Origin: Armigeres subalbatus
Taxonomy: Eukaryota > Arthropoda > Insecta > Diptera > Culicidae
Assembly: GCF_024139115.2 (NCBI RefSeq)
Contig: NC_085140.1
Coordinates: 159,862,452-159,926,451 of the forward strand
Length of the DNA stretch: 64,000 nt
Direction of reading: 5' to 3'
Part shown: positions 46,201 to 58,200 of the stretch, one piece after another
How positions within the stretch are numbered: the stretch's first letter is position 1
Layout: each line of letters opens with the position of its first letter
Program-made: the position numbers and the translations under genes
Notes under the pieces: generated by a model
What the model was told of the DNA's origin: nothing
The model's input: only the letters and a program-made list of their open reading frames with translations
Databases searched by the model: none

Positions 46201-49200
46201 CACGCCAGTGTGCGCTCTTTCAGGATCGCAGCAGTAAATTGGTGCGATGTGGTAGAGATCGATGACTTATTTTAACCGTTAAGACGATCCTGAAACGCTC
46301 ATGCAGGCTCGCTCGTGCTGTGTACCACGAGCGATGATTTTGACGTAGGACTTACGTCTCTCTTTACTATACCGGGTGTCATTTCAAAATATTCAAATCG
46401 ACCGCGTTACGCTGTGTTGAAAGATTTTAAACGTTAATAGCGTTCGTCTCAGTGGACGAATTTCTGCGGTAAGCCCCTCAATCGACAGATTTCAAGTATG
46501 TCTTTCATGTCCATGCTTGATAAGACCCGAAAAACTTGTTTCAATAGGCATGAAACTGTTTTCAATGAAAAACATTGAGATCAAGGGAACCTATAAATAT
46601 GGGTACCACATAATTCTTGCTTCATTCCATTACCACGTTCTGATTGGTGCAGACACCAGCGAATGAGCAGCCGCTGGGTCTGCCGAGAAGCCATAAAATA
46701 GCGCAACGCGATTTTTTCCTTTCATTCTGACCGGGACAAGCGAAGCAACTGCATCATCGATTGAACAGCACTTTTAGTAGGGAATGAAGTTTGCACCGAC
46801 TGCTTTTTCGGCTCGACACCATCGAAGCGACCATCATCGTCCGGAACCTAGCCAGCACATCAGCAGTCCACCCTACAGACCCGACAAAGCAGCAATGCTG
46901 AGCAGATACCGGCAGCAGCAGCAGAGTCGAGCCGAGACCGGCCGGCATCGGTGCTGAGCCGAGACAGGCTGAAGAAAAGCCACATGATGTCCAAAAAACA
47001 AACGGTTCTTCAGAGAGCCAATAATAGAGATCAATATCAATGCTTTCAATACCCTTCGGGATAGAAATTGTACTTGGGTGCCAAATCCAATATTCTAGAG
47101 ATAAAATTTTATGCGTGATTTTCATAAATAGCATCAAAACTAACAGTAGATAATTTTTCTGATTTAGCCGCGAAGTGGACGAAGGACTTCGCTTGACCAT
47201 GCCTTTAAAGATTTATAAGATGTCCAAATCTCTCACATAATCTTATTTGGATAAAGAAAACACCGATTACAGCTAAAACATTAATAAACTATCAATCGAT
47301 TTTTCATCAAATGTTGGATTTTTTGGCATTGATCAAGAAATATCTAGATAAACATTGTTTGCTACTGACCGCACACAAAGCGAACGTGACTGAATGATCG
47401 TCCCATGTTACCAATTCTAAATCTTATCACCCGAAATCCCATGTCCGGGTGTTTCCTTCCTTCTACTACTAACAATGTTGTCTCAGAAAAGAACACGTAC
47501 TTCCCACCTGAACTGCAATTCTAAGCTCGCTTGCCCGGCTTATTGGCCTGTATCTAGCGAAAAGTCCCGTTAGGAAATAGAAATGACGCTTTGGCTGACA
47601 AAGAAGCGGGATACAAGACACTAGCTGATTGGCCCACCAATTAGGAAGCAGAGAATATTCAAAATAAGGTATAAAAGAAAAGTGCATTCGCTCGCAGAGC
47701 ATTCAGTCTTTTTTATACCATCACTAGAAATTCGCGGTTATTTGAAAAGATCGTTTTCTTACTTTTTGCACTTAGTTGAAGCAAACAGCCTTTTTCAAGG
47801 CTCTAAGAGTTAAAAATAATGTTCTCCTTCAGTCGCTATCGCACGGATTAGAAGGCCCTTCAGTGGAAGGGCTGAGATACAGTCTACATCCCCTGCTGAG
47901 CCAACTTGTGGTTTATTTCAGGCAGTCCTTCAGTGGGAAGGTTGCCACTGTCGAGGCTAATATTTCGTGACCGGACAGATACTTCCTGAATTTTTTTTGA
48001 TGATTCTTGTTCGAGGTAGATTTGATTTCTGTGTCGGTTTGATGAGAATATTTTGCCAAGGAATGGTATGCAACGCCGATTATTTATCCAAAATAGTTGA
48101 TGTGAGAAATTTGGACATATTATGTATCTTAAAGGCATGGTCAAGTCAAGTCCTACGTCCACTTAGCGGTTATGTCATAGACATTACCCACTGTTCGTTT
48201 TTTCATAAATGTTGTACAAAATACAACATCACGCGTGCTCGAGTGTTAATTTCATTTTAATGAATATTTAAGCTTTACTCCATAGATGGTCAGACGCTGG
48301 ATGAATAGAAGAATAATGTTAACATGGATACATTCAGTCAAACTATCGTTTTCATCAAATAAATGTAGCTGTTACTTATCTTATTCTTCTTCAATGGTTA
48401 TACATTTCAATCAGAACTTGGTATGCTTTTCAACTTAGTGTTTTATTAGCATTTCCACAGTTATTAATTAAATGCTTTTATTTGCCCGCCAACTGCATGA
48501 ATATTGTGTGGCAAGTACAATGGAAACACTGTGCCCAAGGAGCCGAGAATGTTTCACGCTATCCAGTGACGAGTCAGCCAAGGCCTAAGGGCTGCAAGTT
48601 TCTTTAATAAAGACATATTGTTATCATGTCTTCTGAAAACATCCTAGGCGGGACCGAGAATCGGCCTTGTCATTTCAAGATTGGCAATCCTACGCCTTTT
48701 CTCGCAAAGCTAACTGGATACCCCAAAAAATGAAATGTAGATATTATTCAATTCTTCAGAGATTACAAGTTAATTGAACCAATGCATTATAAAGATAAGA
48801 ACACTCTCCATCATCATGCGGATACAGTGGACAACGTTAACTTTACTATTGGTTATCCTCTTATGGCATGTTCAATGCATACACTAGGCCCAGGGAGTCG
48901 CGAATGTTTCCCACCCGAAAACATCCTAGACCGGACCGAGAATCGAGCTCATTATCTCCGGATTGGCAATCCTATACCTTTGCTCGCGGCTAACTGGAGA
49001 CCCCTCACTCCATTCCTATTGACAAGAAATGAAGCACTCTTTTTATGCAGATACATATTTCTTATATTCGAGGCTACTTTAGATTAAAGTTTCGCTAAGT
49101 ATATTCCTGGTTTTCGCCATCTCCCAAAGGCACACGCCTTTTATTCAGTATCGGCTTCAATAAAATTTCTCGGGTTACAGCAATTCCTACAACTTTTTAA

Positions 49201-52200
49201 TACCACCTTATTTTTCTTCGAATTGTGTATTGTTTCGTGCGGTCAACAAAAAGTATTATTAAATTCAAAGTGTTCGTAGTTTTTATTACCTGAGATATTA
49301 TCTGGACCCTTCTTCTTCTTCTTCTTCTTCTTCTTCTTCTTCTTCTTCTTCTTCAATGGCTCTACATTCCAACTGGAACTTGGCCTACTTTTCAAATTAG
49401 TATTTTATTAGCATTTCCCAAGTTATTAATTGAAAGCTTTCTATGCCCGCCATTGCATGAGTATGTATCTTGTGTGGTAAGTATAAGGATACACTATGCC
49501 CAGGGTGTCCAACCTGAAAACATCCTAGACCGGACCGAGAATCTAACTCGCCATCTCCGGATTGCCAATCCTACGCCTTTGCTCGCAATGCTACTGTATA
49601 AACGAAAAATCATTTAAGTGGGAAAAATCTTATATGAAGGAAAAAGGGGTTTGAAAAACCCAGAAAAAATGTTTATGTAATTAGTGTACGACCCCTTACT
49701 GCCACTGGGATTACCAAATTACAATTATTGCATTCGTTTGCATGAGGCTAACACGATGATACTTTTATGCCCGATACCCAAAAATTTCCTAGAATATACG
49801 AGAAAGGCACCATTACCCCTAGGTGGATTTATCAGGGTTTTAAATTTAATTTCACCCATTTGTTTTTGGAATAAAAACGCAGTCGGTACTTAAATGGTCG
49901 GGATTGGTGGTCATATGGCTACCACTTAGCCATTTTCTTACGTTCCATATAAATAAAAAAATATTTGTATGGGAAAAATCTTACATGGGGGGAGGGGGTT
50001 GAAAAACCCAGAAAAATGCTTACGTAATTTGTGTACGGCCCCCAATGCGTAAATGGAACCTTACCTTAAAAATGCCTTCAAAAATATCACAAGAAGTAAT
50101 GAATCCTATGTTGTGATTATCAAACACAATTCCACCCTGTAGGTATTCGAGGCCACTGTACATATATGGAATTTCTGTAGGCTTCGAAGAGATTTGATAA
50201 AAAATATGGGATTGCGGGTGGTATTCCCGGCACCGTCTGAAAAACTAAAAATAGCGAAATTTTTTTGCCAAAACTCCTCTGTACTTTGTACTCCTTCGTT
50301 GTGCTTACTAGAGAATTTATGTTACAGCTACTTGCATTGGAACTTAAATATGTAGCGCAATACCATGTGGGGAAAACATTGCCATTTTTGGCTTTTTTAT
50401 TGGGTGACTTGATGTGATTTCTCAAGCGTGTTTTTAGTTTCCAAATTCAATATCATAAGTTACAGAAGGATTGTTATTCAAATGCAGTGAAGTTTGTTGC
50501 ATACATAATTTAACATGGACAATGATTTTTTTTTGAAGTATTTCAATATTAAAATAATTTACCCAAAATGTAACACCGAACCAATTTACCCCATATTTAT
50601 TAGCTAAATTAGAGAAAACTTGGTCGTGATACGAAAGGCACTATGACCCTTGCTCAGATGCTTGGGATTCAACAAAAATGTTGTGCGTGGCCTGAAAACT
50701 GGAAAAATCGAGTATGGAGTCGCAGTATGTCAGTCGCAAGAATCGTAAAATAGATTAATTTTCTATGTGGTTGGTGATACTAGTGAAATTTACGTGAATT
50801 TTACTATTCATTATAATTTCCAAATTCTTAATATGTATGTGGGAAAATGATTAATATTCTCGGCAGGCCTTTGCGCTTTAGTACACTCCTCTAAGGTTTG
50901 ATGTCCACTAAGGGGATCATGAATACATTTCTCGGGTACTTATTCAAAAGGACGTATGTGATTTTGTAAACAAAGATTCAAACGTCGATTTGTCCAATCT
51001 GATGGCACTCCCACGCAAACCAACACCAACAACAGGTAGCCGAAGGCTTCCCCTACCTGTCTGTGGTGATGGTTTGCGTGGTAGTGCTATCAGATTGGAC
51101 AAATCGACGTTTGAATCTTTGTTTACAAAATCACATACGTCCCTTTGAATAAGTACCCGAGATTTGTTTAAACTCGGTTTTTATTCCACGATGTTCCACG
51201 ATGCTTTTCGTTCAAGTGAGTTGAATGGAGGTGTTTAGACGTTCAATTCGAGTTCAATTCAAGCGTCTTGTCCAACCCACTTGCCTTGCATTATACGGCA
51301 GTTATAGAATTTGTAAATTTTCAGTAAAATTAGATTTTTCGTATGACCGATAAAGTGCCGTGGGAGAAAATAATTCATTAGGGCAATCATAATGCTTTAC
51401 ATGCAAATGGATTAAGCTGAAAAACAAAAGACTTAAGAACATTCAATATTATTTCCTAAAAAAATTCGCTACGAACTGCTCGGTTAATTCTATTAGCTCA
51501 GCAGTAATATTCACACAGAAATATCACCGGCGCGTATACACGGCCGTGCGCGCGGCTGCGTATTTATCAGCGCTCACTGCAGTGCGTTTTAGGGCCCTTT
51601 TTCCACACTGCACTGTTCTGCTGTTGATGGGCCTTTTCACGAGACGTATAAAAACAGGTGATTTTATCGTCAATTTACAGTTCTGACAGGTTCGGGATTG
51701 CGGGCCTGTTCAACTGTTGTAAACAAGTGCAGCCTCGGCAGTGTCACATGAAAAGGCCTATTGTGCGCTCGGTTCATTTTGTTCGATCTTCTTTTATCAT
51801 ACACTTCTCCAAAGCTGTGGTGAATTCAAACGTAAGAGGCGCGCTCCCGTTCAAATGGAACGGTGCGTGTGAGTGTATTAAAATTTCTTTTCACCACACT
51901 GAGGAGATGGACATCTCTGCTATTAAGACAGTTGGCTTATAAGGCAAACTGATTTAGCAAAATAAATAAATTCCAACTGTGAATGCTTTACCGATTTTTT
52001 TGTTCCGAATCCCGAGTAAGTCATTTATATTTTGAAATCAATTTCTGAATATAACTGACAAAACCACTTGCTGAGCATCAGTTAAAAACGCTTATATTCA
52101 CAGCCATTGTAACCCAGAACTGGGGCGTTGTCGCCTCGCTGCATAGTATTTAGTCAAAGTATTTAGTTGAAACGTCAGGTATTTTCTAACATTACGAAAA

Positions 52201-55200
52201 TTTTATTTTATTTTATTGTCTTGAAATGATTTAATACTGTATTATAAAAGCCTTATTGTAAAATTCCTGGAATTTCTAAGAATATTCGAAGAAGTATCGT
52301 TTAAACATTCATTTATGAATGCCTTCGAAAAATACTCCAGAAATTAGTTCGGAAATAAATTATGAAATGTATTTGATAATTCCTCCAGATATTCCTCCGA
52401 AAAGTTTCTTTTAAAAAACCTTAGAAGATTATTTTAGGAATTCTTCTTAAAATTTGTTTGGGTATTCCTTTGGATATTCCTTACAAAATTTCTCCGAAAT
52501 TTTTTTAAATAATTTTCATTATGGATTTCTTCAGAAAATCCTTCACGATTTTTTTTTTCGGAAATTGCTTAAGGAATGCTTTCAGATTTTGTTCCACGTA
52601 TTCCTACATTCTCCTTTAGGCAGTCCTTAAAGTATTCCTTTTGAAATTTCTTTAGCAATTCCTGCGGAAATTTCTTAAGGAATTTCTTAAAAAATTCCAT
52701 TCGTTTTTTGAGAATTTCTTCGGAATTTTTTCCTTTTGAAATTGTTTCAGCAATTATTTCATGAATCCCTGGAGAAAAAATGTTCTAGATATCTATAAGG
52801 AATACATTCAAAATTTGCCTAAGGAATTTCTTCAGAACTTCTTCCAGCAATTCCTTTAAAACATTTTCCGGGAATTCTCCCGGAACTTCCTGCAGGAATT
52901 TCTTCGAAAATGCCTTCATCTTTCCGAAAGTGTTTTAGTGTTGGTTGTTTATTTTTTCAATAAGTAGCTACATCGCAAACAACTTCATTTTCAATAAATT
53001 TCAAAGGATTTCCTGGAAGATTTTCCGAAAAAAAAATCTGGAGAAATCTCCGAAGGAATTGGGTTGTTTAGGGGTATAGATGTTTTTAAATATTCTGAAT
53101 CTGCATGAAAAACTGAGCCAAACTCCAATATTTCGGGATTTTTGGAGCACCGGAACTATTTGTAATTTACATTTCAAATTTATATGAGATTAAAAATTTG
53201 TTCTTATGCTGCATAGGCCAACTGTCATTCTATGAATGTTAGTGCCATTCTATCGATTGAAATGGCTTATTGTTTGCTGAACAAAAATGTTAATAAAAGG
53301 TTTACAAACAAAATAAAAATATGTTGGAGATCAGGCATGCTCTTTATGTTAAACTATAAAAAACCTCATGATTTTCTTTGCTAAACAACCCAATTCTCGG
53401 AGGTTTTTCGAATAATCTTTCAAAGAAGTCCCTGGAGGAATATCCGAAGGAATTACCGGCGGTATTTTCTTGATTATTTAAGAAATAAAATTCTGGAGGA
53501 ATTTCCAAATAAATTTTTGAAGGCATTCCCAAAAGAGAACCTGTATGTATTTTTGATAATAATTCCTAAAGGAGCTTTTGAGTTTTTAAAGGTAAAACAC
53601 TTCCTTGAAGAATTCCTGAAGGCATTTCTAGAGTGATCGATAAAGGTATTTTTGAAGGATTGTATGATTTCCGAAGGAATTCTCAAAAGGAATTGCGAAG
53701 AAATTCCTAATAAGATTTCAGAGAAAATGCCAAGTGGTATTTCTGATGTAATTCCTTTGTTTCTTCAAGAATTCCTTTGGAATTTTTCTCAGTAATTTAT
53801 TCGCAATTTCCTCCAGATATACGTTTGAAGATTCGTCCAGAATTCCCTAGGAAATTGTCTAAAAAAGTTCTACAAAAACTCCTCCGGAAACGATTTTCAG
53901 AAAGTTCTTTGGAAATTCTCTCGGATATTCCTTAAAATTTACCTCAGGAATTACGTCAGAATTTCCTCCACGTATTCCTTCGTTTAAAAAAAAAACCTTA
54001 GGAAATTCGTTAAGTTTCGTTCTTTTGGAAATTCCTTTGAAAATTTCGCACGAAATTGCTTTAGGAATTGCTTATACTAATTAAAATCCTTTAGGAATTC
54101 TTTCGTAATTCCCTTAGAAATTCTTCCGGATATACCTCCCGAAAATCATTCGCAAATTCCTTTTGAAATATCGACAGAAAATATTTTAGAATTCCTCTAA
54201 AAATTCCATCAGAATTTCATTCACAGATTCCTTCGGAAATATGTTTAGTCTTTGAAAATTTGCTTTGGAATTTCTTTTAAAATTAATACGGAGGATTATT
54301 TTGGGAATTCCTTCGGATTTTTTTTTAGAATTTGGATTTTTTTTTAGAAATTCCTCTAGAGGCTCCTAAGCAAGTTCTTTGACAACTTTTCCTTAAATTC
54401 CCATTGGAATTCTTGCAGAACTACCTTTAACAATTCCTTGGGAATTTATACGGGTAATCCTTTGAAAATTCTTTGGTAACTTTAGGAAGAATTTTTTGGG
54501 CATTTTCCTCAAGGGTTCTTTCTAAAATTACGTAACGCTAAATTTGGTAATTTTGGACCCTCACCCTCCCTCTCGTAACACTTCTTGTATAGAAGGTTTA
54601 TTTTTTGTATGGCTTGACCCGCTCTTTCCCCATTCAACGTTACGTAATTTGTAAAAGGCCCTCAATAATTCCGTCAGAACGTTCTCCATTTTTTTTTTCG
54701 GGAATCTCTTCAGAAATTAATTCAAAGAAATTTCTTCGGAAATTACTTTTGAGAACCATTCGGAAATTCTTCTAGGAATTCCCTAGAATTTTTTTTTCGA
54801 AATTTACTGAAAAGATTCTTCCTGATTTTTCTGCGGGAATTCCTTCGGTTCCCTATTTAATGTTAACTATTTTTTGAAGTCGGTGCTACCGGGCAAAATT
54901 ATAAAATACCTATACATATAATAAGCAAGGCCTACGTGTCCAAACCTTTGTTCCCTATGACAAATAAGCGAGTCTATATTTAGCAAGCAAAAAAGTTCGG
55001 TTTTGTATTTCCTCGGTATGATTTGTGGGAAGTCATTCTTGGGATCAATACTGAAGTTGGCCAAGTTCGGACGAAGTATTTTTACACTAAGTTTTTTTTC
55101 GAAAATTTCTTCAAAAATTTTGTCAGAAATGTCAATATAAACTCTTCTCGCTATTGCCTCGGAGAGTTCTTTCTGAACCCCTTCGAAGATTTTTTCAGCA

Positions 55201-58200
55201 ATTTCTTCGGAAATTGTTTTAGGAATTCTTTCGGAAACTATTTCATTCCCTAATAAATTTGCGAATGAAATCCTGGAAGAATATTCTATGGTTTTACTAA
55301 AGGAATTTCCCAACGAGAACCTTAATGGTTTTTGAAAAAAATGCCTATATGAGTTTCCGCAGAATTTCTTATAGGGTTTTACAAAGGAATTTTTAATGAA
55401 ACTTAGAAAAAAATCGTAGTTTCCTCCGGAAATTCCTTCAGGAACTCCACCAAGAACTTTTTTGGAATATTTTACCAACTTTATGAGGAAAATATTTAAT
55501 CGTGCCCCCATTTACTCAGCCAGAGCTCATTTAAGTTATGTTGATCATCTATTGCGATTTGTCTATACAAGAACGCGATGTGGGGAGTAAACTGTCCATT
55601 GTGGTTGTCATTAGTGGATTCCATCGTGAATGTCCTTCCAGGATCCAAGGGTCACAGCAGGTGAACGAAGTAGCACTGCAAATTCTCTAAATATACTAGA
55701 TATGCAGCCACTCAAACCTTGCCCAATTGTATATGTAACTCAAAAAATAATAGTTAGATTTTTTTTCCTGAAATTTAGATAAATTGAGAAGTAAATCGAC
55801 TGGAGTTTATCAAAATCCTGAATTGGGAAAACTTTTGGAAAAAATATTAACAAATTAGTCCTATGACACTGAAGTCTGATTCTCAATACTGCTCAAGGGT
55901 TACGAAAAGTGAAGCAGGATTCGTCGTTAAATTTTGATTAATCAAAATCAGACAATAACATAATAGTTTTAATTTAAATAACATTTTGAGATCAAATACT
56001 TATTAGTGTCACTGATAATTTACTATGGAATGAGCTGTTTGATGATCGACAAACATAGAATATTACAATTTTAATCATCAATTTTTATACGGGCGATTCG
56101 TACCGTGCACTCAGCGAACTGGACTATCGAAATTCATAACCGGCGCCTTATGAATATTCGACTGATTATTCCACCATCAGTGCTTCTTATACGCAGTTAC
56201 CTCTTCGAATACCCGAGCGTCGATATGCGTTTGGTCTACATACCGGCTTCCCGACCCCGACGTCCATGGTTCGAATCCAGTCTACGGCAGTTTACTTTTT
56301 TGAATGAAAATCATCATGCATAAGGCAACATATTGAAATTCATACCGATTCCTTGTGGCAAATTTCCATAAGGCGTTTTATTGAAAATCGTACGTCCATT
56401 TTCCTCAGTGTGTGAATCAAAACCATGTGAATTAAAAAATCCGCGTTAAAATTAATTTTTTTAAGCCAATTTTTTTTTCATCCACGCCGGTTCACGCCGC
56501 CGCCGCCGCCGCCGATAAAAGCCAACGGCGCGCCGCAGTGACGCCGCCGCCGCCGGGGCAAAAGTTACCACTACGCCGCTGCCGCCGATTAAATAACCGG
56601 CGCACAGGTCTATTTAAGATACGATTTTTTTAAATTTCATCATAACTCGCTACCGTTAAAAGATAGAAAGTTGGTATATTCTACGAAATTGTTTGTATTT
56701 TCAAGCTCTATTAATTTTTTAGCGGCTCAAATTTTTTGAAAGAAAATGAAAAAAAAAATTTGAATCACCCTAACAGGCGAATTTTTAGGTCACCCTAATC
56801 TTCTAAAAGATTTAATTTTTATTTAATTTAATTTTTGGTAAAATTTTCTTCCGAAGACACCACCTATGTAAAATCAACCGTTTGCACGCAAACAAAAAAA
56901 CGCACGTTTTTGGCTTGCTGCGCCCACTGTGTATGGGTCTCCGAGCCTCCTATCAAAATTTGGCTTTTGGAGCGAAATGCTGGTACAACTTTGTTGTACG
57001 AGAAAGGCAAAAACCAGAGTCGTGATATCTATCTCTTTCACATTTTTTTTTCGCAGAAAAGCTGAATGTCTCGAAAACGCGGACGGTGTTTTACTCGGAG
57101 ATCCAGGCGCTACAACTAGTTTAATTTTTAATGATCGATGCCAAGTAGGTTTTCCCGAACTTAAGTCAGCCTTTTTGGCATCTCCCGGTGTTGACCCCGC
57201 ATTGCTTCCCCGTGGATGGATCGAAAACAGCTGGGTGTGGATTCTGATGAAACTGACATCGATGCAACGTAGATTTCCGGATATTTTCCAATCACTTACA
57301 ACGCCAGGAAATGTGTTCAATCAACTTATGTATCGATACCACTTTGAAATTGATAATGCCAAACGATCTGTGATAAGAAAAATGTTAGAAAAGGACGACG
57401 TTTCGAGTAAAAGAATGGTTCTATTTGCATCACGAATATTCAGAGGATCGGACCCGTTCGAAGTTGAGATCGAACTGTGCGACGGCTGGTATCCCATTAG
57501 AACAGTATTAGATTTTCCACTCTCGAAAGCCGTGCTTGACGGCAAAATAGCCATCGGAACTAAATTAATGATTCAGGGAGCAGAATTGATGAATCTCAGC
57601 GAAGGATGCTCTCCATTGGAAATACCAGTCGATGTGAGATTGAAAATCCACGCCAATTCGACTAGGAGAACGAAATGGGATACCCGACTTGGATTGTATA
57701 AGGTCCCATCGAGTTTTGTAATATCATGTAACACTGTTCTGGACCGTGGTGGACTCGTCGTTTGTTTAAATGTTATGATACTTCGAGTGTATCCATTGAT
57801 GTTCGTTGATAAGACTAAGAGGGACGCTCTAGGGTCAGGTGAATTCACATCTTGATATCCAATCAATTTTGAAAGTTTCTAATTAAGTATTTTATTATCC
57901 CGCAGTCTTGCGTTCAGAACGAGTGGAGAGGCGCAGAGCATTCGAAAACGACAGCAATCGCTTTGAGAACATCCAGGCACTTTTTAGTCAAGTACAGAAG
58001 GAAGTTAACGCAGAGAAAGTTCTAACGAATGGAAGTAGTCTAATCCACAAGCTGACGCATGCTACGAGCACCGGTGAATTGATGGAACTGGTTAAAGCCG
58101 GTTTGGATTTATCTTGCATCGAGGTAAAGTAAATAATAACGTAACGACAGAAATTCTATACAAGGGAATTGATAGTAAAAACAAATGGGTTTTTATCAGT

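Larger units (their letters stand above)
47165..48172. repeat. ~75-bp inverted repeat pair bounding ~1 kb
   Basis: 47165-47240 (AAGTGGACGAAGGACTTCGC to CTCACATAA) matches the inverse of 48099-48172 with about ten differences. It encloses the third promoter-like module and the stem-loop. Confidence 0.55.
45081..56612. mobile_element. hAT-like 11.5-kb element with GCC-triplet-rich ends
   Basis: Inverted ends TAGACCTGTGCGCCG / CGGCGCACAGGTCTA are flanked by the 8-bp direct repeat TTTAAGAT (45073-45080 and 56613-56620). Eight-bp duplications are the hAT hallmark. Both subterminal regions are packed with GCCGCC triplets (45090-45190 and 56484-56610). It sits inside the right arm of the Transib-like element, which provides the empty-site sequence at about 35775. 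No hAT transposase is seen; the interior is other repeats and unassigned sequence. Confidence 0.8.
35478..56931. mobile_element. Transib-like element with 668-bp inverted arms, carrying nested insertions
   Basis: Both ends read CACAGTGGGCGCAGCAAGCC inward and are flanked by the 5-bp direct repeat TATGG (35473-35477 and 56932-56936). CACAGTG-type termini with 5-bp duplications are the defining Transib features. The left arm is 35478-36145. The right arm is its inverse but is cut in two (44716-45072 and 56621-56931) by the hAT-like element at 45081-56612. Without that insertion the element would be about 9.9 kb. Its interior also contains a TA-flanked element. No transposase frame is visible, so it is non-autonomous. 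Confidence 0.8.

Noticed and set aside
46754..47200. 148-codon minus-strand ORF
   Set aside because: Overlaps the promoter-like modules and the inverted repeat; low-complexity Ser/Leu-rich peptide with no recognised family.
54867..55511. 214-codon minus-strand gene
   Set aside because: It overlies degenerate GGAATTCCTT-type repeats and has a repeat-driven composition.
56105..56323. Small ORF encoding a putative protein near the hAT-like right end
   Set aside because: No domain, no splice context and no conservation signal visible.
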